Positions 55,990 through 64,000 of a stretch of 64,000 nucleotides of DNA are shown piece by piece (the first letter of the stretch is position 1; every line of letters starts with the position of its first letter). Location: assembly GCA_014529385.2 (NCBI GenBank), contig CM043966.1, positions 101,415,587 through 101,479,586 of the forward strand, read 5' to 3'. The notes below the pieces were generated by a model that was not told the DNA's origin, searched no databases, and saw nothing but the letters and a program-made list of their open reading frames with translations. The DNA is from Adiantum capillus-veneris. Its lineage: Eukaryota; Streptophyta; Polypodiopsida; Polypodiales; Pteridaceae. A program made the translations under genes and the position numbers.

Positions 55990-57480
55990 AAGTGGTGGCG
56001 GCGGCGATTGTTGTGGGGATGCGGCCACTAATGCCTTGACACCGCCTTGTGTTTGAAAAGGCTCCTTACCTTCCCCTTCTTTTCCCGCCCCCACACCAGC
56101 AACAACATCTCCATGTATGCCATGTACATCTCCATGTACACCAGGTTTTGAATGGCTATCAGCCGTTCCTAGCTACACACCACTAGCTACTCCTCCAAGA
56201 GTCACCCCAGTCAACACTCCTCGGTTTGGGACTCAGAATTTAGTGGAGACACCTGACGTCCATACCTCCGTCGAGACACCACTAGAAACCCCTTCCGAGA
56301 CACCCACGTTTACACACCACAGGCGAGAGGGCTTGCCGTACTCGGTCGACATCAGCGGTGGCATCATCCTGGATGACAAAGGCAAGAAGGTGATCTCGTG
56401 CACGCGCGATCTTTTCTCTCAGGTGTTTCAAGACTACATACTAAACACCTAGAGTGAAGTGCCAAATGAATTAAAAGATAGAGTCATCCACTAGCTACTC
56501 CTCCAAGAGTCACCCCAGTCAACACTCCTCGGTTTGGGACTCAGAATTTAGTGGAGACACCTGACGTCCATACCTCCGTCGAGACACCACTAGAAACCCC
56601 TTCCGAGACACCCACGTTCACACATCACAGGCGAGAGGGCTTGCCGTACTCGGTCGACATCAACGGTGGCATCATCCTGGATGACAAAGGCAAGAAGGTG
56701 ATCTCGTGCACGCGCGATCTTTTCTCTCAGGTGTTTCAAGACTACATACTAAACACCTAGAGTGAAGTGCCAAATGAATTAAAAGATAGAGTCATCCACA
56801 TGCTACATGACGAATTTCCCGTTCAAGTCGGGATGAGCGCTTCAATGAAGAGCTGATGAAGGTTGGAATGCACGAATACTGCAAGCACAAGCGTTTTGAA
56901 GTACAAAAATCAATAAAGCATGGGTGGAATAGACCAGATTGGCTGGCTAAAGAAGATTGGAAGAATGCGAAGCGAGCAACATGCAAGAATCCTGACAAGT
57001 GGAAGCAAGAAAAGGAGACAGCCAAAGTGCGAGTAGAGGCAAGGAGCTCGCACCACTTTGGGAGCGGTGGGTGGGTATCATTTGAGGCCAATTTTGTAAG
57101 TGTTTTTGCATTGCTCTTTAGGTTTGGTAGTTATGTCTATTTGCACTTTTAAATTCTAACATAATGGATTCTTTGTATGTTTTGAATAGTGGTCGATGAT
57201 AGGACGTGACCCCCACACTGTACAAGCGTGAGTACGCAGGCAGAAAGGGCTTTAATGCCCTCATGGACAGTCTGAGTTCTCGTAGAGGCATGGTTATTAT
57301 TTCACTTTACTCTTTTACATTTGTTGTATTTTAATGATAAGCTAAGAAAATAGATTGTTTTGTAATTATATGTTTATACTTACACAAAGTCTTATTGTTT
57401 TTTTCTGCATAATCTGACAGATAGGCCACTTGGACGCAATGAAACGTCTAATTAGACGACGTTAGTCTAGCCGTAGCCAG
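55990..57480 (+). pseudogene. second CACTA gene (Transposase_24-like)
   Basis: MPCTSPCTPGFEWLSAVPSY and a Pro/Thr-rich segment (VETPLETPSETPTFTH), then GIILDDKGKKVISCTRDLFS and VFQDYILNT with a stop at 56450-56452. A 308-bp tandem duplication repeats this block (56551-56760). It continues NELKDRVIHMLHDEFPVQV and, from 56856, RPDWLAKEDWKNAKRATCKN, KWKQEKETAKVRVEARSSHH and GSGGWVSFEA, the Transposase_24 pattern. A decayed GRDPHTVQA follows at about 57200. Confidence 0.75.
56181..56796 (+). repeat. 308-bp tandem duplication in the second CACTA gene
   Basis: Two head-to-tail copies, 56181-56488 and 56489-56796, with about three differences. The unit is not a multiple of three and each copy ends with the same stop. 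Confidence 0.92.
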
Positions 57481-57754
57481 ATAGCATTAGTTTTCTTCTG
57501 TCATAGTATGTATAGTGAGATACGTGTATACGTCTTTTTGTAACTATTGGAAAACCATGTATTTTCTCAATAATTACAATTGTATTGTAACTATTACATT
57601 TGCAAAGCTTAACAATCAAGTGATTTTGCCTATGATGTGTATAATTGTCATTGATTTACTTTTGTCAATTTACTTTCGTCCAATTACTTTTGTCAGTCTT
57701 GTATCTTTATTCTGCAAACAATACTATGCATGATGGAGTTAATGGTTATATTGC

Positions 57755-57860
57755 CTTGAGGGTGACTACATTGGGTCTATATCTTGCACTTTCTTTCAAA
57801 GGTGAATATGGGCTTATCTTGCACTTTCTTTCAAAGGTGAATATGGGCTTATCTTGGATT
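57755..57860. repeat. 38-bp tandem duplication
   Basis: cttgcactttctttcaaagg followed by tgaatatgggcttatctt occurs twice in a row. Confidence 0.8.
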
Positions 57861-57944
57861 CATTTAGGTTTACTCTCTTCTACAAACATTCAATATGGTT
57901 GATGGGTGAATGCCCTACCACCCAATATTTTTTACTCTCGGGCG

Positions 57945-58149
57945 TCTCTATATAAGGTTTTGCAAGTCGCTATGAGTGTTGCTATAGAAGGACTACAAGC
58001 ATCCCTATATGCGTCGATATAGCGACGCGTATAGCGACATATATAGCAATGGTTATAACGACGGTCTTAGCGACGTCGGGGAGTATAAAAACCCAATGTA
58101 TTTCCATTGTTAAAAGCGACACAAGTGCACATAACCTCTTGTTGTAGTG
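57945..58149 (+). repeat. CACTA 3' subterminal repeats and terminus
   Basis: Many copies of gtcgctat/tagcgac in both orientations between 57960 and 58080, then ataacctcttgttgtagtg ending at 58149. Transposase-binding subterminal repeats next to a CACTA end are the normal layout. TSD candidate AGC at 58150-58152; the partner is not available. Confidence 0.8.
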
Positions 58150-58615
58150 AGCCAGGCTTTAAGAGAGGCTCCCCATAGAAATTTAATGAACAAAGATATG
58201 ATTTTGAGTACAGTATTATCCGACCAATCTAGCAAAGGCAAGATATATAAAACATAAGGAATCATGATTGATTGAAGAATCCTCACTCAAACATGAAAAC
58301 GCCATTCATCAGAGTATCATCTAGCAACTTTAGCATGAATTCTTGCTTCTACCCATGCAGTCAATTATTTAGCAGATACGTCCACACCAATAGGGTAGCC
58401 TAGATGTCTGCATACTGTGACTCTACCAACCCTTTTCCCTTTCCAAATAAAAAAATTGAAGTCCTCAACAGAGATATCAATGAGTTAGATTTACCCTAAT
58501 TCATTTCAAGACCAACAACCATGAATAAACACTCAAATAGTTCATACATTTACCAATGTTAGCATTTTCAGTCTGAAAAAAAGTTAAGGTGTCATCAACA
58601 ATGTTGGGATGCAGG
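58150..58615 (-). pseudogene. LINE (non-LTR) reverse transcriptase fragment
   Basis: Minus-strand residues NIVDDTLTFFQTENANIGKC (the catalytic xxDD of LINE RT, here VDD), then MNYLSVYSWLL, VCRHLGYPIGVDV and an arm reading SIMIPYVLYILPLLDW...LIKFLWGASLKAW, as in plant L1-type RT. Several stops. The 3' part is cut by the CACTA end at 58149 and the 5' part by the repeat at 58610. Confidence 0.72.
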
Positions 58616-59020
58616 TGCATGTGCCTTGCCCAATTGTCCAGGCTATGAGCTCCTGCCCACTGACACCTTATTCTTGTGTACATATACAAAGAATAAGGGG
58701 CAGCTCATACTAGATTCTTGCTCCTCCCCTTCGTGCACGCACCGCACCGTGCATGCATGCATCCATGCACACATGCACTCACAAGTGGTATCAAAGCTTT
58801 GATGGCAAACCGGGCACGGGATTGCTTCCTAATGACAGATTTTCCTTGTGAGTGCATGTGCCTTGCCCAATTGCCCAGGCTATGAGCTCCTGCCCACTGA
58901 CACCTTATTCTTGTGTACATATACAAAGAATAAGGGGCACCTCATACTAGATTCTTGCTCCTCCCCTTTGTGCATGCACCGCACCGTGCACGCATGCATC
59001 CATGCACACATGCACTCACA
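58610..59020 (+). mobile_element. TRIM-like element: two 174-bp LTRs around a 63-bp interior
   Basis: LTR copies at 58610-58783 and 58847-59020 share tgcatgtgccttgcccaatt through catgcactcaca. The second has the termini TGTGAGTGCATG and CATGCACTCACA. Each LTR is followed by tggtatcaaagcttt (58786 and 59023), a Met-tRNA-type priming site. The 63-bp interior has no coding capacity. The first 6 bases of LTR 1 differ, so its left end may be eroded. Terminal-repeat retrotransposons in miniature have this design and often form LTR arrays. Confidence 0.78.
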
Positions 59021-59535
59021 AGTGGTATCAAAGCTTTGGTGGCAAACCGTGCATGGGATTGCTTCCCAGTAACAGATTTGGAAGCGACAGACCCTTGCTA
59101 GCTATGAGGAGCTCAGAGCTAAAATGTGAACTCGACGATGGTAGATCTAGCAAGGCGGAACGGCATTGGAGTGGATCTCGGGACTCGGCATCCCCATGAC
59201 GCGTGCAGCCCTCCCGAGTCGAAGAAGAAAAGAAAGCAAAGGGGGCAACTGAAGGCATATGCAGCCAATAGTCGCCAAAGGCTTCAAGTGCAAGGAAATC
59301 AAAAGGCATTTTGAAAGCAAAAGCTTTAGTGCATTATTGATCTGCATCTGAGAATTGCAGGCAAGCTTGTGAACGGGCAATGGAGCAAGCTTCTAGTCTC
59401 TCGAGCTTGGAAACCTAGGATCTGCAGGAACAAAAGCATCTCATGAGAAGGTTAGAAAGGCTTGAAGGCATTGAGATGAGGGGTAATCTTAAGCAAGCAA
59501 CAGGTGCAACATCAGTAAGTTTATGCTGAATTTTT
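59021..59535 (+). pseudogene. coding-like remnant after the TRIM LTR
   Basis: The priming site at 59023 is followed by MRSSELKCELDDGRSSKAER and, across shifting frames, a Lys-rich stretch, QASSLSSLE and QEQKHLMRRLERLEGIEMR, which looks like a coiled coil. A gt|aagt site follows at about 59517. I do not recognise a domain. It may be gag of the same family as the TRIM LTR, or captured host sequence. Confidence 0.3.
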
Positions 59536-61079
59536 AGGCTAAAAACGGATGTTGTTGGCATATCTCTCACACCCAAACTCGGATATATGTGATCCAGGAG
59601 TCTACCCTAAGGTTTTGGCACATTCTAGACGTGTTGGTCATATCAAAATTTTGAAATTATTAGTGCTAAATTTTTTGCAACAACTTGCTAACAATCTTGA
59701 CATATCAAAGTTTTGGAGTTTGATTCCTACATTGTAGAGAGTAATGCGGATTGCATCGTTTGCTATGTATGGCACATTGTGGTGCTATATTCTATTTGGA
59801 GAGAATTCACCTTGTTTTTGCATATGTAGGTAATGCTTAGGGATGTCACTTTCACATCCGGATGCGATTTTATGCACATTGTATGACTGTGTCGGGTATT
59901 CCAGAGAGGTTTTCTAGCACAATTTTGTGTAGCTTCATGCTATTTGTGATGCATGCATAGTGCACGTGCGCGCACGTGCACACACACACTCAAACATTGT
60001 CATTGTCATGCACTTTCTTCTCTCTTTTCAATCTCATGTTACAATGATGGTATATTTGCATTTCAAAGTGCTCTTTTGCAACAGTTCATCGTATCTTTTC
60101 AACTTCAATCACCATAGGTCTCTTATTTCAATAGTTAGAAATTGGTTCATGACTCCTTCTTAGACCACGAAAGTCGAGGCCTGGAGGGGAACACCAAGGT
60201 GCTAGGGTTTTCAAATTGAAAGACGCTCGTTTTTGCAAAGTGTTTTTTTAACCATCTAAAATTAGAAATTCTCATCTAGATTTCAAGCTTGCCTTAAAAT
60301 TAATTGAAAACATTTTGCAAGTTTTAGAGATAAATTCTCAAATTTTGACTAAAAAACAAAGGAGTTCTAGTTGTTGTAACCTTCTTTACTTTGAGTACGG
60401 CCTTTTTTTTGGAAGCCCAATAAATTGGTTCGATTAGGATTTTATTTTTGGCAAGCCTTGCTTGAGACCTCACATACCGCATGATCACATTGTCCCACGT
60501 GCGGCACAAGCAGTGCTAGCTTGACTCCGAGACCATCCAGCTTTGCCTCTTTGGGTAAGGTTGTAGCATGCAATGTACACGTCCTTGGGGTTGGCAGAGT
60601 AGCACCATGTATAGGTTCCTACCAAAAGGTTTTCACTTAGTATTGCCCTATGGGTGGAATCATGGAGAGCTTGGCATGCTTTGTACGGTTCATGGTGCGT
60701 GTTTATATGGGCACAATGTGCCATCTCTCATGGAACCCATATATGTATATGGTTATGGTTAGGCTTCCTTGTAAATATCCTTGTGAACTGGTATGGTTGA
60801 TTGTATATTCTCCTCATGACAATGGAAATTTTATCTTCTCTCCTTTGTTTCTTTGGAAAATTAAGAAAACAAATACCAGCTCTTAAATCATTAAAGATAG
60901 CCTACCTTTAATAAATGATCCAAAGGAAGTACCTTTTTATTAATTGGCTCGGGTCCAAGACAAAGTTGCACAAAACCTCTAGGCTTATGAAGTTGACCCA
61001 GGGCTACATCCTACCTGCTAATTTAGGACCTATTAAATTAGGATATACTTTGGTAAAAATAAAACTCACCATTTTGGCT
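59536..61079. other. unassigned, no gene supported
   Basis: Open frames up to 79 codons, none recognised. Includes a 22-bp perfect palindrome (59960-59981). Confidence 0.45.
59960..59981. repeat. 22-bp perfect palindrome
   Basis: Arms gtgcacgtgcg and its complement meet without a loop. It contains two CACGTG (G-box) hexamers and is followed by a CA array. Confidence 0.85.
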
Positions 61080-61420
61080 TTACAAATTTCACCTCCTATG
61101 ACCATCTCTTGTATTCCAAGAATCTCTCAGAATTGCGTACCGTCTCCACTCAAAGGGCCTTTGTGAAGATATTTGTAATGTGCTTATCCATTGCCACGTA
61201 CTCAAGGTTGATGTCGCCTACCAAGACCCTCTATTTGATGAAGTGGTAGTACACCTCAATGTGCTTTGTCCTAGCATGAAACACTAGGTTTCATGCCAAC
61301 ATATGCTACTACAGCTGTCACAATAAATGAAAACCGGCCTCTGTACCTGTACTCCAAAGTCGTGAAGTAGCAATCCCAACCATAGTATCTCACATGCCGC
61401 CACTTCTAGGGATTTCACTA
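61080..61420 (-). pseudogene. Copia-D: copia RNase H fragment
   Basis: Minus-strand residues SLEVAACEILWLGLLLHDFG, IYCDSCSSI, TKHIEVYYHFIK, LVGDINLEYVAMDKHITNIF and TKAL are the end of a copia RNase H, with two stops and one shift. Nothing of RT is seen upstream (above 61420), where hairpin repeats begin. Confidence 0.8.
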
Positions 61421-61423
61421 ACG

Positions 61424-61505
61424 TGATCACGATCATGTGATCATGTTAATAATGCAAGTAATTACACATAAAAAATACCTGATCACGTTAATTGTTAACG
61501 TGATC
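61424..61505. repeat. GATCACGTTAA palindromes
   Basis: cgtgatcacg near 61425 and an 11-bp inverted repeat gatcacgttaa/ttaacgtgatc around a 3-base loop (61481-61505). Confidence 0.8.
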
Positions 61506-61541
61506 TTGATGGTGACCTGCAAAAACCAATAGAGTCGGTAA

Positions 61542-61650
61542 GTCCGCTGGGCTTTTTCATTTTCCCGGCGGGCCCTCCGGGCTTTAGGGTTTTCCTGGCG
61601 TGCCCGTCGGGAAAATGAAAAAGCCTGACGGGCCTAAACTATATATAGTA
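61542..61650. repeat. GC-rich hairpin repeat, copy 2, with TATA-like sequence
   Basis: Arms 61542-61574 and 61601-61633 pair, with an uninterrupted 18-bp core ggctttttcattttcccg; the 26-base loop holds ccgggctttagggttttcct. A ctatatatag lies directly downstream (61640-61649). The loop sequence resembles the arm of the hairpin at 34396. Confidence 0.8.
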
Positions 61651-62770
61651 AACCTCTTCTTCTTTGACATTTTAACTAAGCAAATCCCTCGGGAGTGTAT
61701 CCGAGCGCCCGGTACAATTATCTCTTTGTGAATTGGCCTAAGGTTACAGAGTCATAGGTCCTTTTTGGACTGAGGATGATTCTTAATACAGTAACCACTT
61801 CTAAAAATATTTAAATTCTTAAAAAAATAAAAGTATATAGCCAAAAAATTGAAACTTTAAAGAGCCGTGCTCATTGCATAAAAGGGTCAAAGTTGGTTTA
61901 GAAGATGAGCATATTTAAAAAACGAGTTGATAGTCAAGGGTTGAATGCCCTGTAATAGTGTACTGGGTATATAAAGATCCTTGAAGTCTTTCATTTTTCA
62001 CCATCATAGATTTGAATTGATATACATTGTCACTGCAAAATATGAGAGCTGTAATCCTTAATTGGGTGAAATTAGTTTTTATATATTGAATTGGATGCAT
62101 AAGGGGGCTACACTCCTTGGTTGGGTACAAGTAGTCCTCAATTATGAAATTGTATTGAAGATTTCATTGCCTTTGTTTTATGCATTGGGTTATATAGGGA
62201 GTGCATTATGTATTGTGAAAGATTGTTAGTGCATGAGATGGCCAATCATCGACATTGTTGCTTTTACGTGTGTTTTGCAAATAACTATCATCGTTTCAAT
62301 GTAAATGTTGATGATTCTTTGTAGCATGTGAAAATAGTTGTGTCTTATTGTTTTCAAATCACAGAGGATGTATAACTAATCATTATATTTATAATTTCAT
62401 TGACAATTTCATATCATTTTTCTATGCATAATTCCACGTAGAGAGTGCATTGCAATGTGTATGTTTGCTCATAACATGTGTGGTTGATATATGGAATTGA
62501 CTAGAGTGCATTGCAAATCTCATATTCTGTAGATTTGATTGCTTTCATAGTGATTGGTTTTCTAATATATATTGAAAAGAAAAAAATTATATTTAAAATT
62601 TAACATCTAGTTCTTATGTCTTCAGTATTAAATTGAAAGCAATGGAGCAAAATGTCGCATAAGTGATACGAAGAAGGAAAAAAATAAAAAAGCCCCTAGC
62701 AAACATGGGTTTGGAATCTCAAATAAAAAACATTATCTCCCAGATTTGGCCTAACAGACAAACTTAGTAT
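61651..62770. other. no gene seen
   Basis: AT-rich, stops in all frames; a 71-codon minus-strand frame (61915-62130) is unrecognised. Confidence 0.5.
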
Positions 62771-63282
62771 TCAAATTTTGTCAATTTACTAGGTTTGTCA
62801 AAAAAAACTTTTTGGAAAAAAGTTTTTTTTTAGCACTGGCGAGGAGGTCCCGGGGGGGAGGGGGGAGTTGGAGATGGCCTTCTGCCTTTATGTCACACAA
62901 CAACCAAGGTGTAGGGCGGCCAGTGCACAAAATCGCGAATGCAAGTGCAGCCTGCCTCGAACGACCTGGAGAGAGAGAGAGAGAGAGGCAATGCTCGAAA
63001 AAAACCTAGGTTTAGTGTAGTCCTACGTATAAATTTTGAAATTCACCTCTAAATTTTTATTTGAAGGTAAGAAAACCTTCAAATTTTGTCAATTTACCTC
63101 TATTGTTTCACATGTGTAGGTTTGCCAAGTTTTTGGAAAAAAGTTTTTTTTGAGCACTGGCGAGGAGGTCCCGGGGGGGGGTAGGGGGGTGCCAGCCTTC
63201 TGCCTTTATATCGCACAACAACTAAGGTGCACGGTGGATAGTGCACAAAATCGCTAATGCAAGTGCAACGTGCCTCGAACGA

Positions 63283-63332
<50 letters not shown>

Positions 63333-63640
63333 GAGAGCGAGGACTTGCAGTGCTCGAAAAAGACCTAGGTTTAGTGTAGTCCCATCTACAAATTTTGAAA
63401 TTTACCTCTAAATTATTTATTTGAAGGTAAGAAAACCTTCAAATTTTGTCAATTTACCTCTATTGTTTCAAATGTGTAGGTTTGCCAAGTATTTGGAAAA
63501 AAAAAATTTTGAGCACGGGCAAGGAGGTCCTGGGGGGGGGGGGGTTGGCCGTTGTTGGAGATGGCCTTCTACCTTTATGTCGCACAACAACCAAGGTACA
63601 CGGCGGATAGTGCACAAAATCTTTCTCTGTGTGGAGAGAT
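62771..63640 (-). repeat. tandem repeat block with GA arrays (inverted copy of 39237-40490)
   Basis: Two full units and a part unit on the minus strand, with boundaries at about 62993 and 63352 (tgctcgaaaaa, complement of the tcgagca boundary). Shared blocks include aattttgtcaatttac, tttgccaagtttttgg, gcgaggaggtcc and the GA array. Period about 360. Confidence 0.85.
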
Positions 63641-64000
63641 TAATTATAGGGGAAGTGTTTTCGGGAGCTGTAAATCCCTACAGAGCAACAAAATCCAATT
63701 TGGGAGGCTTTTAGGAGTAAGTTGGTGGCGAGTGCGACAGGGGTAAAGAGGGGCCATACCGCCGCCGAAGGCGGCACTGTTTTACTAGTGTCCCTCTATT
63801 TGCCCCTATGTTTTAAGTGGCCTTATATTGGCCCCTTTACTCTAAACCAAGAGAGAATAAATTAATTTTGAGATCTATTCTTGCATAAGTTTTGTGAATC
63901 ACACTATATTTTGAAATTTGACATGCAGAGAGAACTCATCACCACAGCATAAGACGTGAAATGATATTATAAACCCAATTGTGTTCTTCTTGAAGAGACA
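63641..64000. other. no gene seen
   Basis: Mixed-composition sequence without a supported frame or repeat partner in this window. Confidence 0.5.

Larger units (their letters stand above)
51660..58149 (+). mobile_element. CACTA (En/Spm) DNA transposon, 5' end missing
   Basis: A TNP2-type transposase with introns (51679 to about 55330) and a second gene (about 55990-57480) are followed by a subterminal region rich in tagcgac/gtcgcta motifs and the terminus gttgtagtg at 58149 (CACTACAAC inverted). The 5' terminus was not found, so the copy cannot move by itself. The 3' end abuts LINE sequence. Confidence 0.87.

Noticed and set aside
61424-61650. Helitron end (hairpin plus CTRR)
   Set aside because: The hairpin arms are longer than Helitron 3' stems and no CTRR terminus follows at the right distance.
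1-64000. tRNA, rRNA, CRISPR array, bacterial operons
   Set aside because: No cloverleaf, rRNA core or regularly spaced repeat was seen; tRNA-like matches are retroelement priming sites, and the repeats are microsatellites or tandem duplications.

Overview
This window reads as nuclear DNA from a land plant with a large, transposon-rich genome. The grounds are Ty1/copia and Ty3/gypsy elements primed by initiator-Met tRNA, chromodomain-bearing gypsy elements, a CACTA (En/Spm) transposon with GT-AG introns, a LINE fragment, a TRIM-like element and very many (GA/CT)n arrays. I cannot name the species; a fern, gymnosperm or other large-genome vascular plant would fit. I see no convincing host gene, no rRNA or tRNA gene and no CRISPR array. 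Nearly every recognisable coding stretch belongs to a mobile element and nearly all are broken.

Layout. 1-5.0 kb: minus-strand remnant of an LTR element (zinc knuckle, priming site, LTR end), a second copy of the same LTR end, and GA/GT/poly-G low-complexity DNA. 5.0-23.4 kb: one minus-strand chromodomain gypsy element (Gypsy-1) bounded by the target duplication AAAGA. Its 5' LTR is split by two plus-strand copia elements lying side by side (Copia-A 11825-17335, Copia-B 17585-22525). 23.4-28.3 kb: a decayed minus-strand gypsy element (Gypsy-2). 28.3-30.4 kb: unassigned. 30.4-34.3 kb: a decayed plus-strand copia element (Copia-C) that carries a 258-bp MITE with 8-bp target duplications.

34.4-43.3 kb holds a GC-rich hairpin, a 676-bp direct repeat around a 1.2-kb spacer, and tandem repeats with long CT arrays. 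43.3-51.1 kb: a second minus-strand chromodomain gypsy element (Gypsy-3) with a truncated 5' LTR. 51.7-58.15 kb: a plus-strand CACTA element with a TNP2-type transposase, a second gene with a Transposase_24-like region, and a 3' terminus, but no 5' terminus that I can see. 58.15-58.6 kb: LINE reverse transcriptase fragment (minus). 58.6-59.0 kb: TRIM-like pair of 174-bp LTRs. 61.1-61.4 kb: copia RNase H fragment (minus), followed by a second copy of the hairpin type seen at 34.4 kb. 62.8-63.6 kb: the same tandem repeat as at 39.2-40.5 kb, inverted.

The genes do not act together as a host pathway; they are layers of insertion. The LTRs of Gypsy-1 differ at many sites (old). Copia-B LTRs differ by a 37-bp gap and scattered changes (intermediate). 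Copia-A LTRs differ at one base in 145 (young). Even so, Copia-A carries three in-frame TGA codons, and TGA recurs as an internal stop in the other elements, which suggests C-to-T decay of methylated CGA codons. I did not find a clearly new biological system. The best candidates for further work are the hairpin repeat pair, the MITE, the TRIM-like array and the inverted pair of tandem-repeat blocks.
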